64,000 bases of DNA from Candidatus Jordarchaeales archaeon. Its GTDB lineage: Archaea > Asgardarchaeota > Jordiarchaeia > Jordiarchaeales > Freyrarchaeaceae. Each line of letters starts with the position of its first letter. The first letter of the stretch is position 1. Under the pieces are notes generated by a model, which saw nothing but the letters and a program-made list of their open reading frames with translations, searched no databases and was not told where the DNA came from. The stretch covers positions 124,001 through 188,000 of the forward strand of contig JAWAHN010000001.1 in NCBI GenBank assembly GCA_038889235.1, written 5' to 3'. Both the position numbers and the translations under genes were made by a program. This document shows positions 44,099 through 51,926 of this stretch, in pieces.

Positions 44099-44731
44099 TC
44101 ACGCCACCCCCGCCAACTTCTTTATCTTACGCACTCCGACCGCTGCATCATCTGCCCAGTCATCGGCTCCGGTGTACGCTTTTACCTCCTCGCTCGTTCT
44201 CCCTCCGCCGATGATCACTTTTACTTTATCTCTTAGCCCAGCGGCCTTTATGGCTTCAATCGTCTTCTTCATGGACTCGATAGCTTCGGTGAGCAGACCG
44301 CTTAGGCCGACGACTTTAGGGTTATACTTTTTGATGGCGTCAACGAAAGCCTGCGGTGGCTGATCGACTCCTAGGTTAATCACTTCGAAACCCTCTGCTT
44401 CGAGAAGTGCTGTAACTATGCTCAGCCCTATGTCGTGGACGTCGCCCTCAACAGTCCCCAAAACTATTCTACCCTTGCTCACGCCTTTTTTCGCCCCTAT
44501 AACTGGCTTTAGGAGCTCCATGATTTGTTTAAGAATTTCGCCGGCCATTATTAGGTCTGAAACGAAGTATTGTCCTTCTTCGAACCGTTTGCCTATAATG
44601 TCCGTTGCCTTTCTAACGTCGTCGAGTATAACGAAGGGGTCCTCTTTAGACTCTATTCGTTTCTTGACGAGTTCGAGGGTCTTGGCTTCGTTGAGATCTG
44701 CAAGAGCATTTACAAATTCCTCGCCCGCCAT
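44099..44731 (-). CDS. Corrinoid (B12-binding) protein
   Basis: 210 residues. N-terminal four-helix cap (about 1-85), then the cobalamin domain: EGDVHDIGLSIVTALLEAEG with D-x-H-x-x-G for base-off/His-on binding, VVGLSGLL and VIIGGGRTSEE, the other two B12-contact segments. This is the MtbC/MttC/MtvC type and the central methyl carrier of the operon. TGA overlaps the next gene's start region by one-base spacing. Promoter and palindromes directly upstream are listed separately. Confidence 0.94.
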   Translation of the reverse strand: MAGEEFVNALADLNEAKTLELVKKRIESKEDPFVILDDVRKATDIIGKRFEEGQYFVSDLIMAGEILKQIMELLKPVIGAKKGVSKGRIVLGTVEGDVHDIGLSIVTALLEAEGFEVINLGVDQPPQAFVDAIKKYNPKVVGLSGLLTEAIESMKKTIEAIKAAGLRDKVKVIIGGGRTSEEVKAYTGADDWADDAAVGVRKIKKLAGVA

Positions 44732-44781
44732 CCCTCAAACACCCAAAAATAAGTAGAAGAAAATGTAAATTAAAATGTATT

Positions 44782-44814
44782 TATGAACTACTTCATAAAA
44801 GGATAATTTATCCT
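44782..44814 (-). promoter_or_regulatory. Two palindromes before the methyl-transfer operon
   Basis: In the 96-bp gap upstream of the corrinoid-protein start, TATGAA/TTCATA (44782-44797, 4-bp spacer) is followed by AGGATAATTTATCCT (44800-44814, a perfect 7-bp palindrome about one base). A TTTTAATTTAC TATA-like box lies between them and the start codon. The upstream gene encodes a ribbon-helix-helix protein, the obvious candidate to bind. Confidence 0.55.
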
Positions 44815-44827
44815 AATAGGCACTTTT

Positions 44828-45436
44828 TTACCTTTCTTTAACCCTTATGAAAATTTTCTCTGTCGTCGAGTCCATGTCGGCGTTTATGCCCAAAGCGTCA
44901 AATATGCATTTCACTATGAGCTTCGTTATTACAAGTATTTCGGGAGGGGTCTGGAAAACGAAGTCCGCTGCACCCACTTTGGTCAGTGTTCCAGCCCCTG
45001 CGAAGTCCATCATCCAGAGGACGTCTTGAGCCTTCTTAACCGGGCTTTCGTCGTCTCTCCAGCGGTAGGCATACTCGAAGAGGCGGGCTGTGCTCTGGAT
45101 TGCCATCAAAAACTCTTCGTCTTTTTCAAGCTCGCTTGGGTCAACTTTTTCTTGAAGCTTTTTTACCAAAACCCTGTAAAGTTCCCTATCGATAACCGCA
45201 AACTGTCTTTCTTCAACTCCGTGAATGTGCAGGGCGAGTCTGCCTATGTCGCTGAAGTACTTCCTGTAGTCTCCTATCCCAGCTTTCTCGGTTGCCTTAA
45301 CCAAGTTGTGGTAGAGTTGGAGGGCCTCCCTAAAAACCTGGCTTACACTCTTCCCAGTCTTCTCTCTTAGATAATCGACTAGTTTAATGTCAAAGTCGTC
45401 CAGTGCAACAGTAATTCTATGAAAAATTTTAGGCAA
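44828..45436 (-). CDS. Ribbon-helix-helix regulator with a C-terminal sensor-like domain
   Basis: 202 residues. Residues 5-45 form a CopG/Arc-type RHH DNA-binding unit: FHRITVALDDFDIKLVDYLR then EKTGKSVSQVFREALQLY. The remaining 150 residues form an alpha/beta domain (residues from IGDYRKYFSDIGRLALHIHG to GADFVFQTPPEILVITKLIV and TEKIFIRVKER) that I do not recognise. It is the first gene of the methyl-transfer gene block, transcribed in the same direction, so it probably regulates that operon in response to substrate or cofactor state. The downstream gap contains two palindromes, and its own upstream region has a perfect inverted repeat at 45464-45483. Confidence 0.75.
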   Translation of the reverse strand: MPKIFHRITVALDDFDIKLVDYLREKTGKSVSQVFREALQLYHNLVKATEKAGIGDYRKYFSDIGRLALHIHGVEERQFAVIDRELYRVLVKKLQEKVDPSELEKDEEFLMAIQSTARLFEYAYRWRDDESPVKKAQDVLWMMDFAGAGTLTKVGAADFVFQTPPEILVITKLIVKCIFDALGINADMDSTTEKIFIRVKER

Positions 45437-45463
45437 AAGTTTCCCTCCAAGTAGGCCGCATTC

Positions 45464-45483
45464 TTCCCGTTAGAAAACGGGAA
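45464..45483 (-). promoter_or_regulatory. Perfect 8-bp inverted repeat upstream of the RHH regulator
   Basis: TTCCCGTT/AACGGGAA separated by AGAA, 28 bp before the start codon of the RHH protein. Could be its operator or a 5-prime hairpin. A 17-bp sequence, CACTTTTTTACCTTTCT, just beyond it (45489-45505), recurs exactly at 44821-44837, spanning the end of the same gene. Confidence 0.45.
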
Positions 45484-45603
45484 CAATACACTTTTTTACC
45501 TTTCTCGATTCCTTCACCTCTTGCGGTAAAATTGTAGGCGTTTATCTTAAAAGTAGCGCTGAGATCGCACGACACCTCTCTACTCCTTGAAAAAGCGCTC
45601 TTT

Positions 45604-46017
45604 TCACGGTATGAAGAGAGTTCTGACGCCGTATTTTGCTGCGACGCCCGCCTGTGCTCTGTCGCTGGTTACAAGTTCACCCAGCTTTTCAGCTAAGGCT
45701 ATGTAGAGAGAATCATAGATGGAGACAGTCTCTGCTAAGGAGATCGTATATGCTCTCTCCAGGTAATTAATCTCAGGCTCCAGTATTATGACACTTCCTT
45801 TCACGAGCTCCATTAACGCCTTGAACAGTAACTGTGCACGTGCTTCATCGATTGCTTTCACTACCTTAGCATGCTTCCATAGGACGTTGGAAACCTCTTT
45901 TACTAAGAGGTCCACTGAGTGGAGGGGGCTTCTAGTTTCCAGGAGGCTTCTCACGTTGGTCCATCCTTTTTCTTTAAGAAGGTACTTGGCTAGGGATGAG
46001 GCGTCAATGGCTATCAC
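45604..46017 (-). CDS. vapC: PIN-domain toxin (VapC-like), second pair
   Basis: 137 residues, with PIN residues D5 (MIAIDASSLAKYLL), E41 (LLVKEVSNVLW), D102 (SIYDSLYIALA) and D119 (LVTSDRAQAGVA). All four acids are intact, consistent with an active Mg-dependent RNase. Its start overlaps the end of the antitoxin gene by 14 bp, so translation is coupled. Sequence is unlike the PIN gene at 12454-12858 outside the motifs. Confidence 0.88.
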   Translation of the reverse strand: MIAIDASSLAKYLLKEKGWTNVRSLLETRSPLHSVDLLVKEVSNVLWKHAKVVKAIDEARAQLLFKALMELVKGSVIILEPEINYLERAYTISLAETVSIYDSLYIALAEKLGELVTSDRAQAGVAAKYGVRTLFIP

Positions 46018-46234
46018 GGTCTTCCCTCAGAAGCTTAGCCACAGTTCCCTGCGGGAGCTCGGGTAAGTCTTCAATCATTTTGTCTATTTCTTTCAAAAGC
46101 CGCTTCTTTTCCAACTCTGCGACCTTAGCCTGCACAAACCTTCTGACCTCATCGCTCCAGTTGACTTCACTTTTAAAGGCATCCATTTTTTCCTTCAGCT
46201 TTCTCGGAATCCTGAAGGAAACTGTTACGCTCAA
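46004..46234 (-). CDS. vapB: RHH-type antitoxin (VapB-like)
   Basis: About 76 residues from the TTG at 46232-46234 (M-S-V-T-V-S-F-R-I-P), with GGGGTG eight bases upstream; an ATG at 46259-46261 is an alternative but would read through the AT-rich operator edge. The N-terminal strand SVTVSFRIPRKLKEKMD, plus helices, is an RHH DNA-binding unit, followed by a charged helical tail ending LLREDRDSH that would bind the PIN toxin. Directly upstream is a strong inverted repeat (46260-46304), the expected autoregulatory site. It is divergent from the ferredoxin gene. Confidence 0.8.
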   Translation of the reverse strand: MSVTVSFRIPRKLKEKMDAFKSEVNWSDEVRRFVQAKVAELEKKRLLKEIDKMIEDLPELPQGTVAKLLREDRDSH

Positions 46235-46259
46235 TAAAAACACCCCACGCTGAATACTC

Positions 46260-46304
46260 ATAATACAAAATTTGTAATACAAATAATAAGTTTTTTGTAT
46301 TACA
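46260..46304. promoter_or_regulatory. Operator-like inverted repeat between VapB and the ferredoxin gene
   Basis: TGTAATACAAA (46273-46283) and TTTGTATTACA (46294-46304) are perfect 11-bp inverted copies with a 10-bp spacer; a third half-site ATAATACAAA lies at 46260-46269. Spacing of about one helical turn and location 26-70 bp from the antitoxin start fit binding by RHH dimers. The same region may influence the divergent ferredoxin gene. Confidence 0.7.
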
Positions 46305-46421
46305 TTATACATAAGGTGGATGCGTCATTTTTATCGGGATGCTCACTCTAATAGCGGTGGTGAGGTTGCTTTTTCGTTGAAGGCTGTTTTGGAGAGTGGT
46401 GTGGTGACTGCCGGAGGAATT

Positions 46422-46940
46422 GTGATAGCGATTGATTATCTCAAGTGTAGTGGTTGTAGGCGCTGCGAGGTGGTTTGTTCTATTAGCCATGAGGGGCGAA
46501 TATGGCCTGAGGCGTCGAGAATAAGGGTTTTCGCTCCGTCCCCGGGAATTGAGGTTCCACATGTATGCGTTCAGTGCGATGAACACCCATGCGTGGACGG
46601 GTGCCCGGTCGGAGCACTGAGCGTAGACGGGGGGACAGGCGCTATAATTGTCGGCGAGGAGTGCATTGGTTGCGGGGGGTGCATAGAGGCGTGCCCGGGC
46701 TCGATACCGCACCTCCACCCAGTGACGCGGAAGGCGCTTATATGTGACCTCTGCGGAGGAGAACCCTTGTGCGTGAAGGCTTGCAGCGAGGGTGGATGGA
46801 ACGCCTTAAAGATCATTCGAAGAGAGGAAAGAGCTAGGTATGGTGTACAACCCCGAAAACCCATGGAAGTAGCCGAAGAGCTCGCCGCCAGGCTTTTCGG
46901 TGAAAAAGGAAGAAGGATTCTGCCAGACGCAAACTCCTAA
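46422..46940 (+). CDS. Four-cluster [4Fe-4S] ferredoxin-like protein (AOR partner type)
   Basis: About 172 residues from GTG at 46422, with GGAGGA upstream at 46413-46418; the longer frame to 46320 lacks such a site. Four Cys groups are in order: CSGCRRCEVVCSISHEG, CVQCDEHPCVDGCPVGAL, CIGCGGCIEACPGS and CDLCGGEPLCVKACSEGG. This HycB/DmsB-like arrangement holds four [4Fe-4S] clusters and passes electrons between a molybdenum/tungsten enzyme and a carrier. The gene converges on the AOR gene, with 410 bp between, and is its likely electron partner. Cytoplasmic. Confidence 0.88.
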   Translation: MIAIDYLKCSGCRRCEVVCSISHEGRIWPEASRIRVFAPSPGIEVPHVCVQCDEHPCVDGCPVGALSVDGGTGAIIVGEECIGCGGCIEACPGSIPHLHPVTRKALICDLCGGEPLCVKACSEGGWNALKIIRREERARYGVQPRKPMEVAEELAARLFGEKGRRILPDANS

Positions 46941-47351
46941 ACTTATCTCCACCCGGGTGAAACCCGGTAGAGTGATGTTTTCCGAGGCGAGGCGTGATTG
47001 CCGTTTTAAGCTGCCAGCCTTCTCTTCTCTAGCTTCACTTCTAAGGGGTTACTTAACTCTCTTCACAAATCATTCACTATGCCTCCAAAATATCATGCTT
47101 GTGATAACGAAGCCCCGGAGGAGCGGAGCCCTACAGTTTTTCACAATTATAGGCGAGGGCTCGAATATGAACATAGTGTGCTGGCGTGCGGCTTTCGGCA
47201 AATTCAATCTGAGCTCATGGGTAAGCTTCGCACGTAAGGAGCCATGTCAACATCGCCATATAGCATGGTATCTTTTGCGTGAGTTTCAAAAACACTGCTA
47301 AAATTCAAATTACTCACATTTTGGTGTGTTGTGTGATGTTTCTTTTAGTGG
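46941..47351. other. Gene-free interval with a hairpin
   Basis: No convincing coding frame; the one open frame across it looks random. Just after the ferredoxin stop, CCGGGT/ACCCGG with a 3-base loop (46953-46967) forms a compact hairpin that could end either transcript or protect its 3-prime end. Otherwise I see nothing. Confidence 0.5.
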
Positions 47352-49223
47352 TTAGAGTATTCCTGTTTTTGCTAGTTTTTCTTCCACGTTTTTTAGTCCC
47401 AGTTTTCTCAGCGTTTCTCTTTTCGGGATTCCGTGCTCGTTCCATCCCAGAGCTTCATAGTACTCCTTTCTCTTTTGGTTGAATGCCTCTGTTAGTGTTT
47501 TTCCTTTGTGTGGTCCTGATGGTAGGGGTTGGTTGAATCTTGGGGGGTTTGTGTCGTCTTTTTCCGTCCACTTGGCGTCTGGTCCTCCTAGTAGGAGGGC
47601 TGCCCGCTGTATGTGTATTATTCTGAGGGCTTTTTCGTTGCACCATTCTTCTGGGGTTAGCTTCCACCCTGTTACTGCCTCATAGAACTGGAATATTTCC
47701 TGTTGTGATATTGGAAACGTGTTGAAGGAGCAGTAGACTGCTGAATCGTGGAATATGGATAAGGGTTCGCCGAACCTGTGGTTTAGGGGGAGGCGGGCGA
47801 CCGATGTATGGTCTCCGCACTGGACTGAGCAGGCGTATGATATTTCCTCCACTAGGAAGTCTGCTCCGCTTCTTACTCCATGTGCTCCGACGGCGACTCC
47901 CTTAACTTGGACGGCGTACTCTAGCACTTCTTCGGGTTTGAGTTTTTTGATTTCGCTTATCTTTATGGCTGCCCTGTATGTTCCTTCTGCAAGCACATCT
48001 CCTATGCCTTCCCTGTAGGCGGTCATTCTTGCCAGCTTGGCGAAGGCTTTCGTGTCACCCCACTTGAGCTCGAAACCCAGGTCTTCTTTTCCAATTATTC
48101 CTTTTTCGAATAGTTCGGCTGCAAAGCCGAGCACGTTGCCGGCCTGTATGGCGCACAGGCCAAGCTCGTTCATGAGGTATGAAAGGAATATGTTGTCTCT
48201 CGGGGAGAATATTCCGAGGTTTGTACCGTTATAGGCTTGGTGCTCGTAGTCTGGAGGGTCGCATATTGCTCCTTCGAATTCCCCCTCACGTATGAAGGAT
48301 ATTTTCATGCACGTGGTTGGGCAGTTGAAGTCCCCCCAGTATGGTTTAACCCAGTACTTCGAAAACTCTTCGACCGAGTAACCTTTATCGTCATGCCACT
48401 CCTCTTGCCAGTTCCTTATGGGCTCAGCACTCATCAACGCTCCGACGTTGTATCCCCCGCTCGCCGTCCCGCTCCTCCTGAAGCCAGCGTTCTGGTAACA
48501 ATCTCTGCAAATGGACTCCATGAGCTCAACAACCCTCTTCATGTCTGCCGGCTCCGGAAGAGGACCTGTCCCCTTCACCACTATGGCTTTAAGGTTCTTT
48601 GAACCCATGACCGCGCCGTAGCCACCGTATCCCGCAGCGTGGCTTCTCTTCTCCATGACGCAGGCAAACCTGACGCGCCTCTCACCAGCTGGACCTATGT
48701 AGAGGACTGCAGGCTCCTTTAGCTCCCCGAGCTCCGGGTGGACCCCTTTAACTAGGCGACTTCCTTCCTTCACAAGCGTTCTAAGGGTTTCAGTTCCATC
48801 CATCCCCCAGACGTGTCCAGCGTCTTTGATTTCTACATGGTCGTCGCAGATGAACACATAAGACGGCTTCTCGGCAACCCCAGTAATTATCATACCATCG
48901 TAGCCTGCACACTTGAGCTCCACTCCGGCTTCGCCAGAAACAGTCGACCCTATTATGCCGTTGCTCAGCGGAGACTTCCCGGAAACACAAAGCTTCGAGC
49001 CGGGAAAGTAACCTGTCAGGGGGCCTGTGAGAACCGTGAGAATGTTCTCTGGGCCTAATGGGTCGACTTCCTCCCAACGTGACCCAAGCCTGTCCCAGAG
49101 GATCTTAGCTGCAAGCCCCCTGCCGCCTATGTATTCCCTCAGAACAGACTCTTCAAGCCTAACTTCTTTGACCCCGCCGCTCTCCAAGTCGACCTCTAAA
49201 ATTTTACCAGCATACCCTCTCAA
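47352..49223 (-). CDS. aor: Tungsten-type aldehyde:ferredoxin oxidoreductase, one Fe-S ligand changed
   Basis: About 623 residues; the start is put at TTG 49221-49223 (M-R-G-Y-A-G-K-I-L), the conserved AOR N-terminus. Domain 1 has EYIGGRGLAAKILWD, GPLTGYFPGSKLCVSGKSPL, and SHAAGYGGYGAVMGSKNLKA, which bind the bis-pterin tungsten cofactor. The cluster motif that is normally C-x2-C-x3-C reads D-x2-C-x3-C (DFNCPTTC), so one of the first three ligands is Asp; the fourth Cys (HDSAVYC) is present. The enzyme oxidises aldehydes to acids with ferredoxin. It lies near a four-cluster ferredoxin gene. Whether it is AOR, formaldehyde or glyceraldehyde type is not decidable from the sequence. Confidence 0.9.
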   Translation of the reverse strand: MRGYAGKILEVDLESGGVKEVRLEESVLREYIGGRGLAAKILWDRLGSRWEEVDPLGPENILTVLTGPLTGYFPGSKLCVSGKSPLSNGIIGSTVSGEAGVELKCAGYDGMIITGVAEKPSYVFICDDHVEIKDAGHVWGMDGTETLRTLVKEGSRLVKGVHPELGELKEPAVLYIGPAGERRVRFACVMEKRSHAAGYGGYGAVMGSKNLKAIVVKGTGPLPEPADMKRVVELMESICRDCYQNAGFRRSGTASGGYNVGALMSAEPIRNWQEEWHDDKGYSVEEFSKYWVKPYWGDFNCPTTCMKISFIREGEFEGAICDPPDYEHQAYNGTNLGIFSPRDNIFLSYLMNELGLCAIQAGNVLGFAAELFEKGIIGKEDLGFELKWGDTKAFAKLARMTAYREGIGDVLAEGTYRAAIKISEIKKLKPEEVLEYAVQVKGVAVGAHGVRSGADFLVEEISYACSVQCGDHTSVARLPLNHRFGEPLSIFHDSAVYCSFNTFPISQQEIFQFYEAVTGWKLTPEEWCNEKALRIIHIQRAALLLGGPDAKWTEKDDTNPPRFNQPLPSGPHKGKTLTEAFNQKRKEYYEALGWNEHGIPKRETLRKLGLKNVEEKLAKTGIL

Positions 49224-49359
49224 CTCGAAACACCAAGCAGAAGTTAGAAACAACACCCTAGAAGAAATTTTCCTCGCCTGCGAAAGATCGGTCAGATCCA
49301 GGTAGCGCCCTACAAGCAAGATCTAGGGCCCGGGGTAGCCTGACGGGGCTTAGGAAGGT

Positions 49360-50313
49360 TCAACTAGTTAGCTTGGGCGGCGTTATGTCCCCCGTGGCTT
49401 TGAGCACCCACACCCCCTTCTTTTTAGCTTCCTCGATAGCTTCGTAAGGTATCCAAGACGTGTAAATCAAGAGAATCTTTCTCGGCCTAATCTTTTCAGG
49501 GTACTTTCTTTCCAAGAATGCAGCTTTTCTGACAACTTCATCCACCAACTTAACCCCAGCCCTAACAGACACCTCACCTATAACGCACAAGCCATCAGAA
49601 ACACCGTAAATGTTTATTTCGCCATCAGGAAGCATGAGCGGCCCCACCTCAATGTCATAACCCATCTCACGCAGCCTCCACTTTACAACAGATCTAGCCT
49701 CCTCCTCTATGTCCAATGTAAGCTTGTCAAGAGTGGCTTCCATCCTAGTTAGGCGCTCGTCCATACGAAACTGAATCTCCTCTAATCTCTCAATACGCGC
49801 AAGCATCTTATTAAAGTCCTCCCTAAGACGCAACAATTCCTCTTCAAGCCTAGCCTGCCGCTCCTCAAGCCTAGCCTGGCTCTCGCTCAACCTAGCCAGA
49901 GCAGCCTCAAGCCTAGCCTGAGCCTCTTCAAGCCTAGCCTGCCGCTCCTCAAGCCTAGCCTGGCTCTCGCTCAACCTAGCCAGAGCAGCCTCAAGCCTAG
50001 CCTGAGCCTCTTCAAGCCTAGCCTGCCGCTCCTCAAGCCTAGCCTGGCTCTCGCTCAACCTAGCCAGAGCAGCCTCAAGCCTAGCCTGTCCCTCGCTTAG
50101 TTTGGTTAGGGCTTCTCTGAAAGAGACGTGTTCTTCGGCGAGTTTGGCCTGTGTTTTTTCGAGACTTTCTAGTCTTTCGAGTATTTTTATCTGAGTTTGG
50201 TGATGCTGATCTAGCCGTTTTACTATTTCGTCTAGCCCGAGGAGGCCTAGTACCGCATACCTGAACTCTTTGTCTTTTTCCAGTAAGATGAGGAACTCTT
50301 CTTTGACCCCCAA
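49360..50313 (-). CDS. Coiled-coil protein with a DUF3782/PD-(D/E)xK-like nuclease domain
   Basis: 317 residues. Residues 25-185 form a long heptad-repeat coil; within it, three copies of a 28-residue unit (ARLEAALARLSESQ, then ARLEERQARLEEAQ) are nearly identical. The C-terminal 120 residues have a nuclease-like fold: a helix EEEARSVVKWRLREMGY, then EVGPLMLPDGEINIYG, CVIGEVSVRAGVKLVDEVV and RKILLIYTSWIPYE. The D-x-E-x-N and GEVS elements fit a restriction-endonuclease-like core with K replaced by Ser or Arg. Such DUF3782 proteins occur widely in archaea without assigned function. ATG or GTG near 50313, with only 40 bp to the AOR gene downstream. Confidence 0.78.
   Translation of the reverse strand: MGVKEEFLILLEKDKEFRYAVLGLLGLDEIVKRLDQHHQTQIKILERLESLEKTQAKLAEEHVSFREALTKLSEGQARLEAALARLSESQARLEERQARLEEAQARLEAALARLSESQARLEERQARLEEAQARLEAALARLSESQARLEERQARLEEELLRLREDFNKMLARIERLEEIQFRMDERLTRMEATLDKLTLDIEEEARSVVKWRLREMGYDIEVGPLMLPDGEINIYGVSDGLCVIGEVSVRAGVKLVDEVVRKAAFLERKYPEKIRPRKILLIYTSWIPYEAIEEAKKKGVWVLKATGDITPPKLTS
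49841..50092. repeat. Three 84-bp tandem repeats in the coiled coil
   Basis: TCTTCAAGCC begins at 49841, 49925 and 50009, exactly 84 bp apart, and the 84-bp units are almost identical. They encode four heptads each. Copy number probably changes by slippage or unequal crossing over, keeping heptad phase. Confidence 0.9.
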
Positions 50314-50628
50314 GATTTACGTCTTCCCCTATGTGCTCTTGGGTGAAAATTTGCAGTTTTATGGTTATAAATGTGATTCGTGTTTTGTGTTTTCTGCTTG
50401 TCTTTCCTCTTTTCACCTTTCGCCTGTTTTCGGATAAAATGTACTGTTCTGTTTCCGCGTCGATTGCCGCCGTTGACGTCTCTGTCGTTGCTTTTGGCTT
50501 TGAAGAGTTTTGTTTTAGTTAGCTTTTTCTTGGGTGTTTTTGTATGACTTGGCTGCCGAAGGGGGTTTGCTTTTCTTGGGGGAAGTTTTTTAGTTGCGTT
50601 TTTCCTCTTATTGTTAAGGGGTGGTTTT

Positions 50629-51630
50629 TTGCGGTGCCTTGTTACTGCTGCGTTTCACGAGGATGGCTTGATGATTTTAAGGGAGCTTATGGAGGTGGAG
50701 TATAGGAGTTGGAGGGAAACTGGGAAGATTTACCTGGACGGAGGGGAGTTTGCTTCGCTTATCAGTGAAGTTGGAGCGGATGTTCTCGTGGTCGAGTCGG
50801 ACTTCGTTACCAGTGACGTCGTTGAAAGGTGCGACTTGAAGATTATTGCGTCGTGTAGGGATGACCCTTATAACGTTGATGTTAAGGCTGCGACGGCTAG
50901 GGGTATCCCCGTGGTATATGCTCCCAGGAGGAACACTGTCGCTGTGGCTGAGCTCACCATAGCCCTTATGCTGGCAGCTATGAGGAGGGTGGTTAAGGTT
51001 GACAGGCTCCTTAAGTCTGGGAAGGTTAAGTATGCTAGTGCGAGGGACTTCATAGAGGTCTACAATGCCACGCTGGGTTTCGAGCTTGGTGGGAAGAAAG
51101 TTGGCATAGTTGGGCTTGGGGCCATAGGGTTTGAGGTTGCCAAGAGGCTTAAGGCATTCGACGTTGAAATACTGGTTTACGACCCATACGTCGACCCCGA
51201 AAGGGTTAGGATGGTTGGCGGGCGTGTCGTCAGTCTTGAGGAACTTTTTAGGGAGTCAGACGTCGTCACAGTCCACTGCAGACTGACACCGGAGACGGCT
51301 GGGATGATAAAGGAGAAACATTTTGCTTCAATGAAGCCGACTGCCTTCTTCGTCAACCTTGCTAGGGGTGGTATAGTGGACGAGGATGCGCTCTTCAGGG
51401 CCTTGAAAGAAGGGTGGATAGCTGGCGCAGCACTGGACGTCGTCCAACACGATCCGGCGCAGTCGGACAACAGGTTTCTAACGTTAGACAACGTGGTGCT
51501 AACACCCCACATAGGGGGGAACACGCACGAGACTATAAGAAGACAGAGCGTCATGGTTGCTGAGGACATCAAAAGGATACTGAGAGGGGAAAAGCCTAGA
51601 AACATACTCAACCCAGAGGTGCTAAAATGA
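50629..51630 (+). CDS. D-isomer-specific 2-hydroxyacid dehydrogenase
   Basis: 333 residues from TTG at 50629 (M-R-C-L-V-T-A-A-F), with AAGGGGTGG just upstream. The NAD-binding loop is KKVGIVGLGAIGFEVAKRL (GxGxxG), the substrate Arg is in NLARGGIVDEDAL, and the catalytic His is in LTPHIGGNTHE. The catalytic Glu position, normally in LDVxxxEP, reads ALDVVQHDP, so it is Asp here. Close relatives include phosphoglycerate and sugar-acid dehydrogenases. It precedes the FGGY kinase and class II aldolase by 300 bp on the same strand, suggesting a joint role in a sugar-acid pathway. Confidence 0.88.
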   Translation: MRCLVTAAFHEDGLMILRELMEVEYRSWRETGKIYLDGGEFASLISEVGADVLVVESDFVTSDVVERCDLKIIASCRDDPYNVDVKAATARGIPVVYAPRRNTVAVAELTIALMLAAMRRVVKVDRLLKSGKVKYASARDFIEVYNATLGFELGGKKVGIVGLGAIGFEVAKRLKAFDVEILVYDPYVDPERVRMVGGRVVSLEELFRESDVVTVHCRLTPETAGMIKEKHFASMKPTAFFVNLARGGIVDEDALFRALKEGWIAGAALDVVQHDPAQSDNRFLTLDNVVLTPHIGGNTHETIRRQSVMVAEDIKRILRGEKPRNILNPEVLK

Positions 51631-51926
51631 CCATGAAAAAAGGGGGGAGGATGACGCGAAACAGCATAATTTAACCCTTAAAGGCAGCATTCCTTCCAGC
51701 TTAACAGTGCGGGCTTGTGTGTCCGGGCGTCCAGCAGGCTTTAGCTCTCGAGGGGGGCCGCAAGGCAAAATTTCCATTGAAAGGCTCACACCAGAAGGCT
51801 AAAATTTACCGGCATGAAGCTTTCAAAAAACAATCCAATATCTTGTTTTTGCTGATGCTCGGTTTTAGAAAGGCTTTTCAGACGGTTTCCTCCTTTCTAG
51901 TCTATTTGCGAGGGAAGGTGGTTGTC

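Noticed and set aside
46900-47301. 133-codon open frame after the ferredoxin gene
   Set aside because: It overlaps the ferredoxin end, lacks a ribosome site and has no protein-like composition.
49841-50092. Regular repeats that might be a CRISPR array
   Set aside because: The 84-bp units are contiguous with no unique spacers and encode heptads in frame.
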